DNA of 64,000 bases from Nioella sp964229645 (GTDB lineage Bacteria; Pseudomonadota; Alphaproteobacteria; Rhodobacterales; Rhodobacteraceae): assembly GCF_964229645.1 (NCBI RefSeq), contig NZ_CAXREX010000324.1, positions 1-64,000 of the forward strand, read 5' to 3'. The translations under genes were made by a program, and so were the position numbers. The notes below the pieces were generated by a model, which saw nothing but the letters and a program-made list of their open reading frames with translations, was not told where the DNA came from and made no database searches. Shown piece after piece: positions 1 through 8,464 of the stretch (positions within the stretch are counted from its first letter, which is position 1; each line of letters begins with the position of its first letter).

Positions 1-13
1 CCCCCCCCCCCCC
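1..13. repeat. Homopolymeric C13 tract at window edge
   Basis: The first 13 bases are all C. On the coding strand of the minus-strand glycosyltransferase they form a G tract inside the reading frame. Such tracts can be phase-variable slippage sites, but a contig end broken at a homopolymer or a sequencing artefact is equally possible. Confidence 0.6.
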
Positions 14-784
14 TCCTAGATGGCGGAGTTCTTTGCCAAGCGCCTGTTCCAAGGCCTGTGCGGTCATGGTTTTGTCGATCAGTAGGTCCCGGTGGCCTTC
101 AACAAGCTGTTCTGCGAGTTTTGTAAAGCCATCGGAGACAAGGATGTGCGAAGAGATGCCAACGTCCTGTTTCACCTGGTTCAGGACGTTCAAGTGTGTT
201 GGCGTATCTACAAACCTGTGCCGAGCGGACCATGGCACATCAGCCTGCAGTGTCAAATAAGTAAAGACCCCACGTCTATGCAGGATTTTGTCTGCCGCCA
301 CGGCCATGTCAAAAAGGTCGGGGAAGTCGTTTGCTTCAATCTGCGCAACGTCACCGCGCCGCACATGAACGACTATGCCACCCGCGCCGGTCTTGTGTTT
401 TGAAATCTCTTCGAAAAGGCGGCCATTGCGAGCCAACTGGCGCAGTTTTGGGTGGCCTTCCTTACCTCTGTCGCCAAGAGCACGTTTGATATCCGGGTTG
501 TTGTAGCTGCCCAGATCAAAGGCGTAGGTGTCAGAGGTGTCGGAAGCGATCATCGACAAGCTTGTCGCCTGCTTGCGCGCGATAGCAGGCTTTGGAGCCA
601 TAATACTTTTGAAACCGAGTTGGTGAAAGAAATCGCGGTTTCCGAGGCCGTTGCGTCGGTTGTTCTCCGGGATGAAAACTCTGGGATCGAAACCAAACAC
701 ATCTGCAAGATGAAAGAAGGTGTTCACCTGGCTGAGCATGTCTCCGAATCCGGCATTCCGGACACAGAGTGTTGACTGCTTCAT
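1..784 (-). CDS. Fucosyltransferase-like glycosyltransferase, 3' end cut by window edge
   Basis: An uninterrupted reading frame of about 261 codons starts at the ATG at 784-782 and runs off the left edge without a stop. Residues 138-146 read VVHVRRGDV, matching the HxRRGD nucleotide-sugar motif of GT11/GT23-type fucosyltransferases, and near residue 215 HILVSDGF resembles the downstream SDD block of GT11. The N-terminus (NAGFGDMLSQ) also resembles the glycine-rich start of that fold. GDP-fucose synthesis genes lie 2.3 kb away, which fits a fucosyl donor. Overall similarity to known families is weak, so the acceptor and even the sugar are inference. The visible 3' part enters a run of 13 C (G on the coding strand). 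Base composition is visibly less GC-rich than the rest of the window. Confidence 0.6.
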   Translation of the reverse strand, partial: MKQSTLCVRNAGFGDMLSQVNTFFHLADVFGFDPRVFIPENNRRNGLGNRDFFHQLGFKSIMAPKPAIARKQATSLSMIASDTSDTYAFDLGSYNNPDIKRALGDRGKEGHPKLRQLARNGRLFEEISKHKTGAGGIVVHVRRGDVAQIEANDFPDLFDMAVAADKILHRRGVFTYLTLQADVPWSARHRFVDTPTHLNVLNQVKQDVGISSHILVSDGFTKLAEQLVEGHRDLLIDKTMTAQALEQALGKELRHLGGGGG

Positions 785-981
785 CCGATATTTCCCAAGT
801 AGCTTCGTTTTTCCGCTAGCTTGCCCGTTTTGGTCGGCGGTTTCAACTTTGACGGCGGTTTCAAGTGCCAGATCATCGATTGTGAGGGTTTCACACGTGT
901 GTTTCGCGCGCGATTCTCGGATTTTGGTCCATTTTGGCCGCGCCGAGACGCACCTATCGAGCCGCTTTTATGCTGGTTTCG

Positions 982-2338
982 TTATGATCCCCGTAACGCA
1001 GGCCTCGGCGGTGGCTTGAGGGCGCGGACAGCTGCAAGGATTTGTCCGAAGATGTTGCGCGGCACGGCAACCTCAGCCAACTGGAATGTGTTCTTGCGGG
1101 CATGGCGCACAACCCGCGCGGCGATCTTGATGAGGCGGCTTTGGATACTTGTCAGCGACCAGTCGGCCATATCCTCGGGCAAGTCTACACGTTGTAAGAA
1201 GCTGCCAAGGTTGTGGGCCAGAGCGTGAAGCTGGAGCCGGACTTCATTGTCGCGGAACCGCTTGCGGTACAGGCGTGTCCAGTTGATCGCATGTTTGCCT
1301 TCCTAGATGTGCTGTTCTGCGGTGCCGCGTTGATTGTATAAGCGGATGATCCAGTCCGGTTCCATCGGCTGGTTGGTGACGGCAAAACCCACGCGGGGGA
1401 GAAGATCGCCGGGGTGCCATTCCTCTTGGCAACAACCCGGCGTGCTTTGCTCCATGACGCGGCCCTGTACTCAAAGTCATGGTAGACGCGGCGAACGTGG
1501 TTGGGTGTGCGACCCACGGGGTGCGTCACCAGGTGAGCTACGGCGTCCTGCAGAACCGCGTTGCCCTTCAGGCGGATGGTATAGAAGTAGCTCTCCGCCC
1601 CAGCATCTCATAAAGCTCAGGGATGGCAAAAGCCGCGTCAGCGCGAAAGAAGCGCATCAGATCACGGCTCTTGTAGCGGTCGATGATCGGAGCCAGAACG
1701 TCCTTCCAGCCATCGGCGCTGTGGACATTGCCCTTGCGCAAGGCGCAGCGTTCAAGATCGCTGAACTGGTTGAATACAAAAAGCGGGTGGTAACACTTGC
1801 AGCCAAAGTGGCCGTTCCACGCTGTGCCTTCCTGATCGCCATGCGTGGGGCTGACAGAACTGTCCATATCCAAGGTGATCCTCTTGGGCGGCTGTGCATC
1901 GTACATGGCATCGATCCATTGATCCGGCAGATCAGCCAAGGCAGCGCGGTTGTGGGCGGATGCCAGAATGTCTGTCTCGAACAGCGCCATCTGGCTGGTG
2001 GACGCAGCTTGACCATCAAACGCACGACCGCCGACGATCTGGTGCATCACAGAGTCACGTGCGAGCCGCCCTGCCGAGTTCACATCAGGGTATCCGGCCA
2101 GACGCCCAAAGGTAGATTGGCGAAAAAGTCCGATGAGCGTGTGAACCCCATTCTTCCCGCGCCGCGTATCGCGCAAAAACCGCACTGCGAGATCATGAAG
2201 CCCCTAAGCCTCATCCAGTTCACGAAACGGCAGCAGCCCGCCATCGGAGGTAATCCTGGAGCCATGGAACTCAAGCCGAACGCGACGGTTAAAATCGAGC
2301 CTAAAATTGCCCTTAGAATTTGCACCCGTAGGGTGCAT
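982..2338 (-). pseudogene. IS1380-family transposase, degraded
   Basis: Piecing three frames together gives a near-complete IS1380-type transposase. It starts at 2338 (MHPTG), continues through GGLLPFRELDEA, LRDTRRGKNGVHTLIGLFRQ and ITLDMDSSVSPTHGDQEG, and ends with FQLAEVAVPR and RPPPRP at 982. The gene is broken by a TAG at 2206-2204, a frame change near 1592-1575, a one-base loss near 1423 and a second TAG at 1305-1303. Both stops replace ordinary residues of the family. The element is therefore dead, and I could not identify clear terminal inverted repeats. It separates the fucosyltransferase-like gene from the rest of the glycan cluster, and composition suggests foreign origin. Confidence 0.85.
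2321..2337. repeat. Palindrome at the 5' end of the transposase remnant
   Basis: TGCACCC-GTA-GGGTGCA is a perfect 7-bp inverted repeat with a 3-base loop overlapping the transposase start codon. It may be part of the IS end or a translation-limiting hairpin; neither is shown. Confidence 0.4.
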
Positions 2339-2495
2339 CCATTGCTTCGACCTCCATCGCCAACTAACGTGCCGGAAGATAACATGAACCCGACGCGCCT
2401 CGAAGAAAAGCCGCTTTGCTGCTTGAGAAATGCGGGTTGATACGACTGGCCCCAGCCTTTAAAGCTGCCTGTGCTAGTTCAGGGGACAAGAGTGC

Positions 2496-3053
2496 ATGGG
2501 TAGAACGGATATCAAGAAGCTGCATCTCGGTTGCGGGGTGAAGCATATTCCCGGGTGGTTTCATGTGGATGCGCTCGATTTCGAACACATTGATCATCGC
2601 GGCCCTGTCGAAGACCTGTCTTTCATCGCGGACGGGTCGGTCTCCCTGATCTACGCGGCTCACGTGCTGGAGCATTTCGGTCGCAAGACTTATCTCGACG
2701 TTCTCAAGGAATGGCGGCGGGTTCTTGAGCCAGGTGGCGTGCTGCGTCTGGCCGTGCCCGATTTCGGGGCAGCAGCGCGCCTTTACATGTCCGGCACACT
2801 TCCGCGCGGGATCGAGGACGTGCGTGGCCTGGTTTCTGGCGGGCAACGCGACAAGTACGATTTTCACGGCATGATCTTTGACGAGGCCGACCTGACGCGG
2901 GCGCTCAAGGAGGCAGGCTTCTCCACCGTGCGCCCCTGGGATTGGCGGACGACCGAGCACAGCTGGCTCGATGACTATTCCCAGGCCTACATGCCCCACA
3001 TGGACAAGGAAAACGGCACACTTGTTTCGCTGAACCTTGAAGGGGTCGCCTAA
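2496..3053 (+). CDS. Class I SAM-dependent methyltransferase
   Basis: This 185-residue protein has the small Methyltransf_11-type fold: LHLGCGVKHIPGW (motif I, residues 9-21) binds SAM, VSLIYAAHVLEHF follows, and EPGGVLRLAVPDFG is the post-motif II block. It lacks a membrane segment. Its last base overlaps the gmd start (TAATG), so the two are probably translationally coupled. Within a glycan locus it could methylate a sugar or a lipid-linked intermediate, but the substrate is not visible in the sequence. Good ribosome-binding bases (AGGGGAC) precede the ATG. Confidence 0.8.
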   Translation: MGRTDIKKLHLGCGVKHIPGWFHVDALDFEHIDHRGPVEDLSFIADGSVSLIYAAHVLEHFGRKTYLDVLKEWRRVLEPGGVLRLAVPDFGAAARLYMSGTLPRGIEDVRGLVSGGQRDKYDFHGMIFDEADLTRALKEAGFSTVRPWDWRTTEHSWLDDYSQAYMPHMDKENGTLVSLNLEGVA

Positions 3054-4174
3054 TGGCCAAGCGCGCTCTTATCACCGGCATTACCGGGCAGGACGGGTCT
3101 TACCTGGCGGAGTTCCTGCTTGAAAAAGGGTATGAAGTGCACGGGATCAAGCGGCGCGCCTCGCTGTTCAATACCGCCCGGATCGACCACATCGTCGAGG
3201 ATCCGCACCGCCCGCATGCGCGCATGAAACTGCATTATGGCGACCTGACGGATTCCTCGAACCTCACCCGCATTCTGCGGGAGGTCGAACCGGACGAGGT
3301 CTACAATCTCGGGGCGCAGTCCCATGTTGCCGTCAGCTTCGAGGCGCCGGAATACACCGCCGATGTCGATGCCATCGGCACGCTGCGGCTGCTGGAAGCG
3401 ATCCGCTTCCTCGGAATGGAGAAAGTCACCCGCTTTTACCAGGCTTCAACCTCCGAGCTTTACGGCCTGGTCCAGGAAGTGCCGCAGCGCGAGACAACCC
3501 CGTTCCATCCCCGCAGCCCCTATGCCGTGGCGAAGATGTACGCCTACTGGATCACGGTGAATTACCGCGAGGCCTACGGGATGTTCGCCTGCAACGGCAT
3601 TCTCTTCAATCACGAGAGCCCCCGGCGGGGCGAAACCTTCGTGACCCGCAAGATCACGCGTGGCATGGCCAATATCGCGCAAGGTTTGGAAGAGTGCCTC
3701 TATATGGGCAATATCGACGCGCTGCGGGATTGGGGACATGCCAAGGACTCTGTTCGCATGCAGTGGATGATGCTGCAGCATGAAACACCCGAAGATTTCG
3801 TGATCGCGACGGGCAAGCAGTATTCGGTGCGCGAATTCATCCAGTGGACGGCGGCAGAACTCGGCATTGAACTGCGCTTCGAAGGCTCGGGCGTCGATGA
3901 AATCGCCGTTGTCGAATCCGTCACCTCCAACGAAGCCCATGCCGTGCGACCCGGCCAGGTCGTCCTGCGGATCGACCCCCGCTACTTCCGCCCCGCAGAG
4001 GTGGAAACGCTGTTGGGCGATCCAAGCAAGGCGCGGGAAAAGCTTGGATGGGAGCCGCAGATCAGCGCCCAGGAAATGTGCCGGGAAATGGTGGCCGAAG
4101 ATCTGAAGACCGCCAAGCGCCATCGGCTTCTGAAAGACCACGGGTTGGACCTGCCGGTCTCGCAGGAGAACTGA
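3053..4174 (+). CDS. gmd: GDP-mannose 4,6-dehydratase
   Basis: This cytosolic short-chain dehydrogenase/reductase converts GDP-D-mannose to GDP-4-keto-6-deoxy-D-mannose, the first step to GDP-L-fucose. The N-terminal Rossmann motif GITGQDGSYL lies at residues 8-17, the NADP-binding segment KRRAS follows, the catalytic Thr/Ser region STSELYG is near 130, and the YxxxK pair sits in SPYAVAKMYAY near 157. The length of 373 residues is normal for Gmd. The gene overlaps the upstream methyltransferase stop by one base and has AAGGGG as ribosome-binding site. fcl follows after 3 bases, which completes the pathway. Confidence 0.97.
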   Translation: MAKRALITGITGQDGSYLAEFLLEKGYEVHGIKRRASLFNTARIDHIVEDPHRPHARMKLHYGDLTDSSNLTRILREVEPDEVYNLGAQSHVAVSFEAPEYTADVDAIGTLRLLEAIRFLGMEKVTRFYQASTSELYGLVQEVPQRETTPFHPRSPYAVAKMYAYWITVNYREAYGMFACNGILFNHESPRRGETFVTRKITRGMANIAQGLEECLYMGNIDALRDWGHAKDSVRMQWMMLQHETPEDFVIATGKQYSVREFIQWTAAELGIELRFEGSGVDEIAVVESVTSNEAHAVRPGQVVLRIDPRYFRPAEVETLLGDPSKAREKLGWEPQISAQEMCREMVAEDLKTAKRHRLLKDHGLDLPVSQEN

Positions 4175-4177
4175 CGG

Positions 4178-5134
4178 ATGAAAGTCTATGTCGCTGGACA
4201 CCGGGGAATGGTTGGCGGCGCAATCCTTCGCCGTCTTCAGGCGCAGGGTGTTGAAACGCTGACACGCTCCCATTCGCAGCTGGACCTGACGGACCAGGCG
4301 GCGGTGCGAGACTTTCTTCAGGCGGAACGTCCCGACGCCGTGGTTCTGGCAGCCGCCAAGGTGGGCGGCATTCACGCCAACAACACTTACCCGGCCGAGT
4401 TCATCTATGAGAATCTGATGATCCAGGCCAACGTGATCCACCAGTCCTTCGCGGCCGGGGTGTGTCGGCTGCTGTTTCTGGGCTCGTCCTGCATCTATCC
4501 GCGGGCCGTTGCGCAGCCGATGGCCGAGGATGCCTTGCTGACAGGCGTTCTGGAGCCCACGAACGAACCCTACGCGATCGCCAAGATCGCGGGGATCAAG
4601 CTGTGCGAAAGCTACAATCGCCAACACGGCACCGACTACCGCTCGGTCATGCCGACAAACCTTTATGGGCCCGGCGACAACTTCCACCCGGAAAACAGCC
4701 ATGTCATGCCGGCAATGATGCGTCGCTTCCATGAAGCCGCGCGGGACGGCCTGAATGAGGTGACGGTTTGGGGAACGGGATCGCCAAGGCGAGAGTTCCT
4801 TCATGTCGATGATATGGCCGAGGCCAGCCTCTTCGTCATGAACCTCGACCGCGAAGCCTACGAGGCGAACACCCAGCCCATGCTGTCCCATATCAACGTG
4901 GGAACGGGGCAAGACGTGTCAATCCGGGAACTGGCCGAGCTCTTGGCAGACGTCACCGGTTTCAAGGGTCGCCTGTCATTCGACACCTCCAAACCCGATG
5001 GCACTCCGCGAAAGCTGATGGACGTGTCCCGGCTGTCGTCCATGGGCTGGACGGCAAGCACGGATCTGAGAAGCGGTGTCGAGCAGACCTACGAATGGTT
5101 CAAGGCCAACGAGGCCGAACTGCGCCAGGTCTGA
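4178..5134 (+). CDS. fcl: GDP-L-fucose synthase
   Basis: Bifunctional 3,5-epimerase/4-reductase that turns GDP-4-keto-6-deoxymannose into GDP-L-fucose. The 318-residue protein shows the NADPH motif AGHRGMVGGAI at residues 5-15, the hallmark FLGSSCIYP near 105, and the catalytic YAIAKIAG near 135. AGGAG lies just upstream of the ATG. It is the last gene of the methyltransferase-gmd-fcl unit, and its stop lies 15 bases from the stop of the convergent GT10 gene. The product would feed the neighbouring fucosyltransferase genes. Confidence 0.96.
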   Translation: MKVYVAGHRGMVGGAILRRLQAQGVETLTRSHSQLDLTDQAAVRDFLQAERPDAVVLAAAKVGGIHANNTYPAEFIYENLMIQANVIHQSFAAGVCRLLFLGSSCIYPRAVAQPMAEDALLTGVLEPTNEPYAIAKIAGIKLCESYNRQHGTDYRSVMPTNLYGPGDNFHPENSHVMPAMMRRFHEAARDGLNEVTVWGTGSPRREFLHVDDMAEASLFVMNLDREAYEANTQPMLSHINVGTGQDVSIRELAELLADVTGFKGRLSFDTSKPDGTPRKLMDVSRLSSMGWTASTDLRSGVEQTYEWFKANEAELRQV

Positions 5135-5149
5135 GCTCTTCCGCGTCCG

Positions 5150-6298
5150 TCACTCGCCTGACCTGGACTTCGCTTCCATTGCCAGCCGCTTGGCAACCCG
5201 CCGCGCCCCACGTTTGGCTTCAATGGCCTTCTGCAGTTTGGCCGTGCGCAGTTCCACCTTCTTGTCCAACAGCAGCAGCGTATTGCGCAACATCCATTCC
5301 GGAATGCTTCCCTTGCTGCCCGGCTCTGGCCAGTAAGACCGTTCCGACCAGATCATGCGCAGCTTTTTGGGGCGGGGTGGAGCATCCTTTTCCAGAACCA
5401 TCTGCGCAATTCGCACCAGCAGATTGGCGAAATTGTACTCTTCGAGGACCTTGTGACGCGCGTCTTCGATGGCCGGATAAACGCTTTGCCAATGCCCGTG
5501 TTCCATCATGCGCACCATTTCGGCCGCTGCCGTCTTCGGGTTGTCCAGATCGACTTCGTGGAAGGACTCGGCAGGGAAATAGTCCGCGACATTGGTGCAT
5601 CCGGAGTAGAACGGGAAGGACCAGCACAGGTAGGGGTCAGAGAGCTTTTCCGTCCAGACATCTCGGCCTTCGCCATTCTCAATGGCGAGGTGGTAGCGAT
5701 AGGGCAGCAAGGCGTCCTTCTTGTCGTCGACCGACCGGTGGCCATGTCCGAACAGCTCGACGTGGTCGGGGATCAACTCGACGGTCTCTCGGATGAACTC
5801 CAATCGCTTCTGATGATAGGGTGTAAAGGTCTTGTTGGATGTGACGATGGAGATCTTGTCGAGCTTCGGCGGGCAGGCCTGCTCTTTGAACCAGTCGTAT
5901 CCAAGAAGGTGGTCCTCGTCGCGTGGTTTCGTCATGTCGAACCCGACAAACCAGATCGCGCAGAAGGGGTAACGCATCAAGTCCGTCGCCAGGTCCTTGG
6001 TGGTCGTCGATACGACCTGTCCGAACTGATTGAGAAACGCCGTGCTGTAGGGATGGATGACGTCAGGCTCTCCGGCGAAGAAGACCGTGCGTTCTTTTGG
6101 CAGCCAAGTGGGGATGGAATAACTGGCACGCGTGTGAACGATCAGCACATCCGTGTCATCGGGAACGTCCGTTCCGAACGTGAACTCGAACCCGCCAAGC
6201 TGGCTGGAAAAGCCTGGAAACTGCTTTCTGAAAAATACGTCCTCAACGGTTGTGAAGACATGCACCTTGGGCAAGGTCGCGGTCTGTTCTTTCTGCAT
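5150..6298 (-). CDS. GT10-family alpha-1,3/4-fucosyltransferase
   Basis: The central-to-C-terminal half carries the GT10 donor-binding signature: YHLAIENGEGRDVWTEKL near residue 205, then a YSGCTNVADYFP segment and SFHEVD. GT10 enzymes transfer fucose from GDP-fucose to GlcNAc-containing acceptors. The N-terminal region contains TVFFAGEPD near residue 72. The last ~45 residues are rich in Lys and Arg and look amphipathic, reminiscent of the membrane-associating tail of Helicobacter FucT. I start at the ATG at 6298 (MQKEQ, 382 residues). A longer frame to 6421 would overlap the divergent GT25 start and adds residues that do not look like the family. It lies opposite gmd-fcl, which supply the donor. 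Confidence 0.85.
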   Translation of the reverse strand: MQKEQTATLPKVHVFTTVEDVFFRKQFPGFSSQLGGFEFTFGTDVPDDTDVLIVHTRASYSIPTWLPKERTVFFAGEPDVIHPYSTAFLNQFGQVVSTTTKDLATDLMRYPFCAIWFVGFDMTKPRDEDHLLGYDWFKEQACPPKLDKISIVTSNKTFTPYHQKRLEFIRETVELIPDHVELFGHGHRSVDDKKDALLPYRYHLAIENGEGRDVWTEKLSDPYLCWSFPFYSGCTNVADYFPAESFHEVDLDNPKTAAAEMVRMMEHGHWQSVYPAIEDARHKVLEEYNFANLLVRIAQMVLEKDAPPRPKKLRMIWSERSYWPEPGSKGSIPEWMLRNTLLLLDKKVELRTAKLQKAIEAKRGARRVAKRLAMEAKSRSGE

Positions 6299-6414
6299 CG
6301 AGAACCTATGGTCTTGTCTGCCGAAGGGCCTTTGCGCAAGGCATTGCCCGTTTGCACTTCGCGGGCGTATGTAGCAGGCTTCTTGGGGAATAGACAGCAG
6401 GGAACGGGCGTCAG

Positions 6415-7152
6415 ATGGCATGTGAAGCGTTCATCATTCATCTCGCTCGCGCCACGAGCCGCAAGGAGGCAGTTGAGGCGGCCGTGCGAAACGTGGGCAT
6501 GCCGGCAACGGTCATGGATGCCGTTGATGGACAAGCGCTCTCAGACGCCGAAGTTGCGGCCTGGTATCCCGGCCACGCCCTCTTCGAACCTCGCTATCCC
6601 TTTCCCTTGGGTCGCGGAGAAATTGCCTGCTTTCAGAGCCACCGCAATACCTGGAAGGAAATCCTGAAACGAAATCTCGACTTCGGCATCGTGCTGGAAG
6701 ACGACACGGCCATTGATCTAGTCGACATCGGTAAGGCCGTGTCTGGCTATGCCGCCTTCGGAAACCTGTCTGACTTCGTCAGCTTGCAGACACGGCCATT
6801 GCCGTCGGGGGGGAAGTGCGTCTTTTCACATGAAGATTGCAGCCTGCTCCAGTTCGCCCCAACACCTCTTCGATGTTCGGGCCAGATCATCGGGCGCGAG
6901 GCTGCACGGCAGCTTCTGTCGGTTACCGAACAATTCGACCGCCCAGTGGATAGCCTCTTGCAGATGCCTTGGGCGACGGGTGTGCGGGTTCTATGTGCCA
7001 GCCCATCCGGCGTATCCGACTGGCCAGAGGACTTTGGCGGTTCCGTCGCACAGTCCAAGGCCCGCAGGTCCTTTCCGGACCGTCTGCACAGGGAAGTGTC
7101 ACGCGCGATCTACAGAAGCCGAATCTCTCGCATGGCCAACAAAGCCAGCTGA
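6415..7152 (+). CDS. Glycosyltransferase family 25 (LOS/LPS type)
   Basis: The 245-residue protein opens with AFIIHLARATSRKEAV, the GT25 beta-strand and Arg pattern. It continues with RGEIACFQSHRNTWKEIL and the acidic donor/metal motif GIVLEDDTAID near residue 95. GT25 enzymes often add galactose to lipooligosaccharide. It diverges from the GT10 gene, with about 116 bases between the chosen starts, so the two may share a promoter region. The C-terminus is basic, as is common in membrane-associated glycosyltransferases. The acceptor and sugar are not deducible. Confidence 0.82.
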   Translation: MACEAFIIHLARATSRKEAVEAAVRNVGMPATVMDAVDGQALSDAEVAAWYPGHALFEPRYPFPLGRGEIACFQSHRNTWKEILKRNLDFGIVLEDDTAIDLVDIGKAVSGYAAFGNLSDFVSLQTRPLPSGGKCVFSHEDCSLLQFAPTPLRCSGQIIGREAARQLLSVTEQFDRPVDSLLQMPWATGVRVLCASPSGVSDWPEDFGGSVAQSKARRSFPDRLHREVSRAIYRSRISRMANKAS

Positions 7153-7218
7153 TCCATGGGCGAGGGCCTGGCGAAAATTCTACTCGCCGGTCGGCCATGA
7201 ATGCTGCAAGAGTTCTTC

Positions 7219-8391
7219 ATGACCAATTCACTGCTTTCCTCCTCTGACTGGAGCTTTCCCGTCCCGATCGCCTATGGCCCCGGACGCATCGCTGAAATCG
7301 CTGTACTCTGCCGACAGAACGGCATGCAGAAACCGCTTGTCGTGACGGATCGCGGAAGCGCCAGCCTGCCTTTCGTAGCAAGCCTTCTTGATTGCCTGGA
7401 AGGCGTGGGGCTGGGCCGTGCACTGTATTCCGAGATTTCGCCAAATCCCCGGGACACTGAGATTGCCGGCGGCAAGGCCATGTTCAGGTCCGGCGGGCAT
7501 GATGGGATCGTGGCAATCGGTGGCGGCAGCGGGATGGACGGCGGGAAGGCCATCGCGCTGACGGCCACCAACGATCTGGATCTCTGGGCATTCGAATTCG
7601 AACAACCGGCCCCCAACATGTCTGCTCACCCGGCATTTCCACCCCTGATTACCATTCCCACGACAGCGGGAACCGGGGCTGAAACAGAAAGCACCGCCAT
7701 GATCACCGATACGCAGCGGTGGATGAAGTGGTGCGTGTGGCACGCCGAGTTGAAACCTGCGTTGGCTTTGCTGGACCCTGAAATCACGATTGGACTGCCC
7801 CCGAACCTGACAGCGTGGACCGGGGCCGATGCATTGGTGCATGCAATCGAGGCCTATGTCGTTCCGGGCTTTCACCCCTTGTGTGACGGGGCCGCGCTAG
7901 AGGCGCTCCGCCTGATCAGCCGCTGGTTGCCCGACGCAGTAGAAGACCCCGCAAACCTGGAAGCCAGAGGGGGCATGCTGGTCGGCTCTTGCCTGGCGGG
8001 CGTGGCGTTCCTCAAGGGGTTGGGGCTGGTGCACGCCCTGTCCCACATGGTCGGGGCGGAATACGATACCCATCACGGCCTGACCAACGCGATCCTGCTT
8101 CCGTCGGTGTTGCGCTTCAATGCGCCGTCCATCGAAGCACAGATCGCCCCGATGGCGCAGGCCATGGGCCTGCCCGACACGCGGTTCGATACATTTGACA
8201 AGGCGATTTGCACCATGCTCGACGACCTCGGCATTCCCGAGACGCTGGCCGAGATCGGCGTGCCGCCCGACTGTGCAGACCGCGTGGCCGCGAAGGCAAT
8301 GGAGGACAGCGCCGCTGGCACCAACCCCAGGCAACTCTCGGCGTCCGAGGTCAGAGCCGTTCTGCTGGACGCCATCGAAATGGGGCGCTGA
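7219..8391 (+). CDS. Iron-containing (group III) alcohol dehydrogenase
   Basis: The NAD-binding segment GIVAIGGGSGMDGGKAIAL and TIPTTAGTGAETES are typical of Fe-ADH/maleylacetate reductase/glycerol dehydrogenase relatives. Metal ligands are visible: Asp and His in GADALVHAIEAY, His in LVHALSHMVG and His in THHGLTNA. About 390 residues is normal. I prefer the ATG at 7219 (MTNSL), with AAGAG upstream, over the one at 7201. Its place between a glycosyltransferase and an acyltransferase suggests a role in making or modifying a glycan precursor, but the substrate is unknown. Confidence 0.85.
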   Translation: MTNSLLSSSDWSFPVPIAYGPGRIAEIAVLCRQNGMQKPLVVTDRGSASLPFVASLLDCLEGVGLGRALYSEISPNPRDTEIAGGKAMFRSGGHDGIVAIGGGSGMDGGKAIALTATNDLDLWAFEFEQPAPNMSAHPAFPPLITIPTTAGTGAETESTAMITDTQRWMKWCVWHAELKPALALLDPEITIGLPPNLTAWTGADALVHAIEAYVVPGFHPLCDGAALEALRLISRWLPDAVEDPANLEARGGMLVGSCLAGVAFLKGLGLVHALSHMVGAEYDTHHGLTNAILLPSVLRFNAPSIEAQIAPMAQAMGLPDTRFDTFDKAICTMLDDLGIPETLAEIGVPPDCADRVAAKAMEDSAAGTNPRQLSASEVRAVLLDAIEMGR

Positions 8392-8464
8392 TTGGCGGTG
8401 CGCAAGTTTGTTGTCTGTGCGCATGCAACGCGATAACACGCGGGACGTGACAATAGGCGGGCAA

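Noticed and set aside
2..784. Plus-strand small frames at the left edge as genes
   Set aside because: The minus strand holds one continuous frame with the HVRRGD motif, so the short plus-strand frames are shadows.
6299..6421. Longer N-terminus for the GT10 gene
   Set aside because: It would overlap the divergent GT25 start, adds 41 residues unlike the family, and the ATG at 6298 gives a typical start.
7219..8391. Phosphonate biosynthesis dehydrogenase in the glycan cluster
   Set aside because: No PEP mutase or phosphonopyruvate decarboxylase gene is present in the window to support it.
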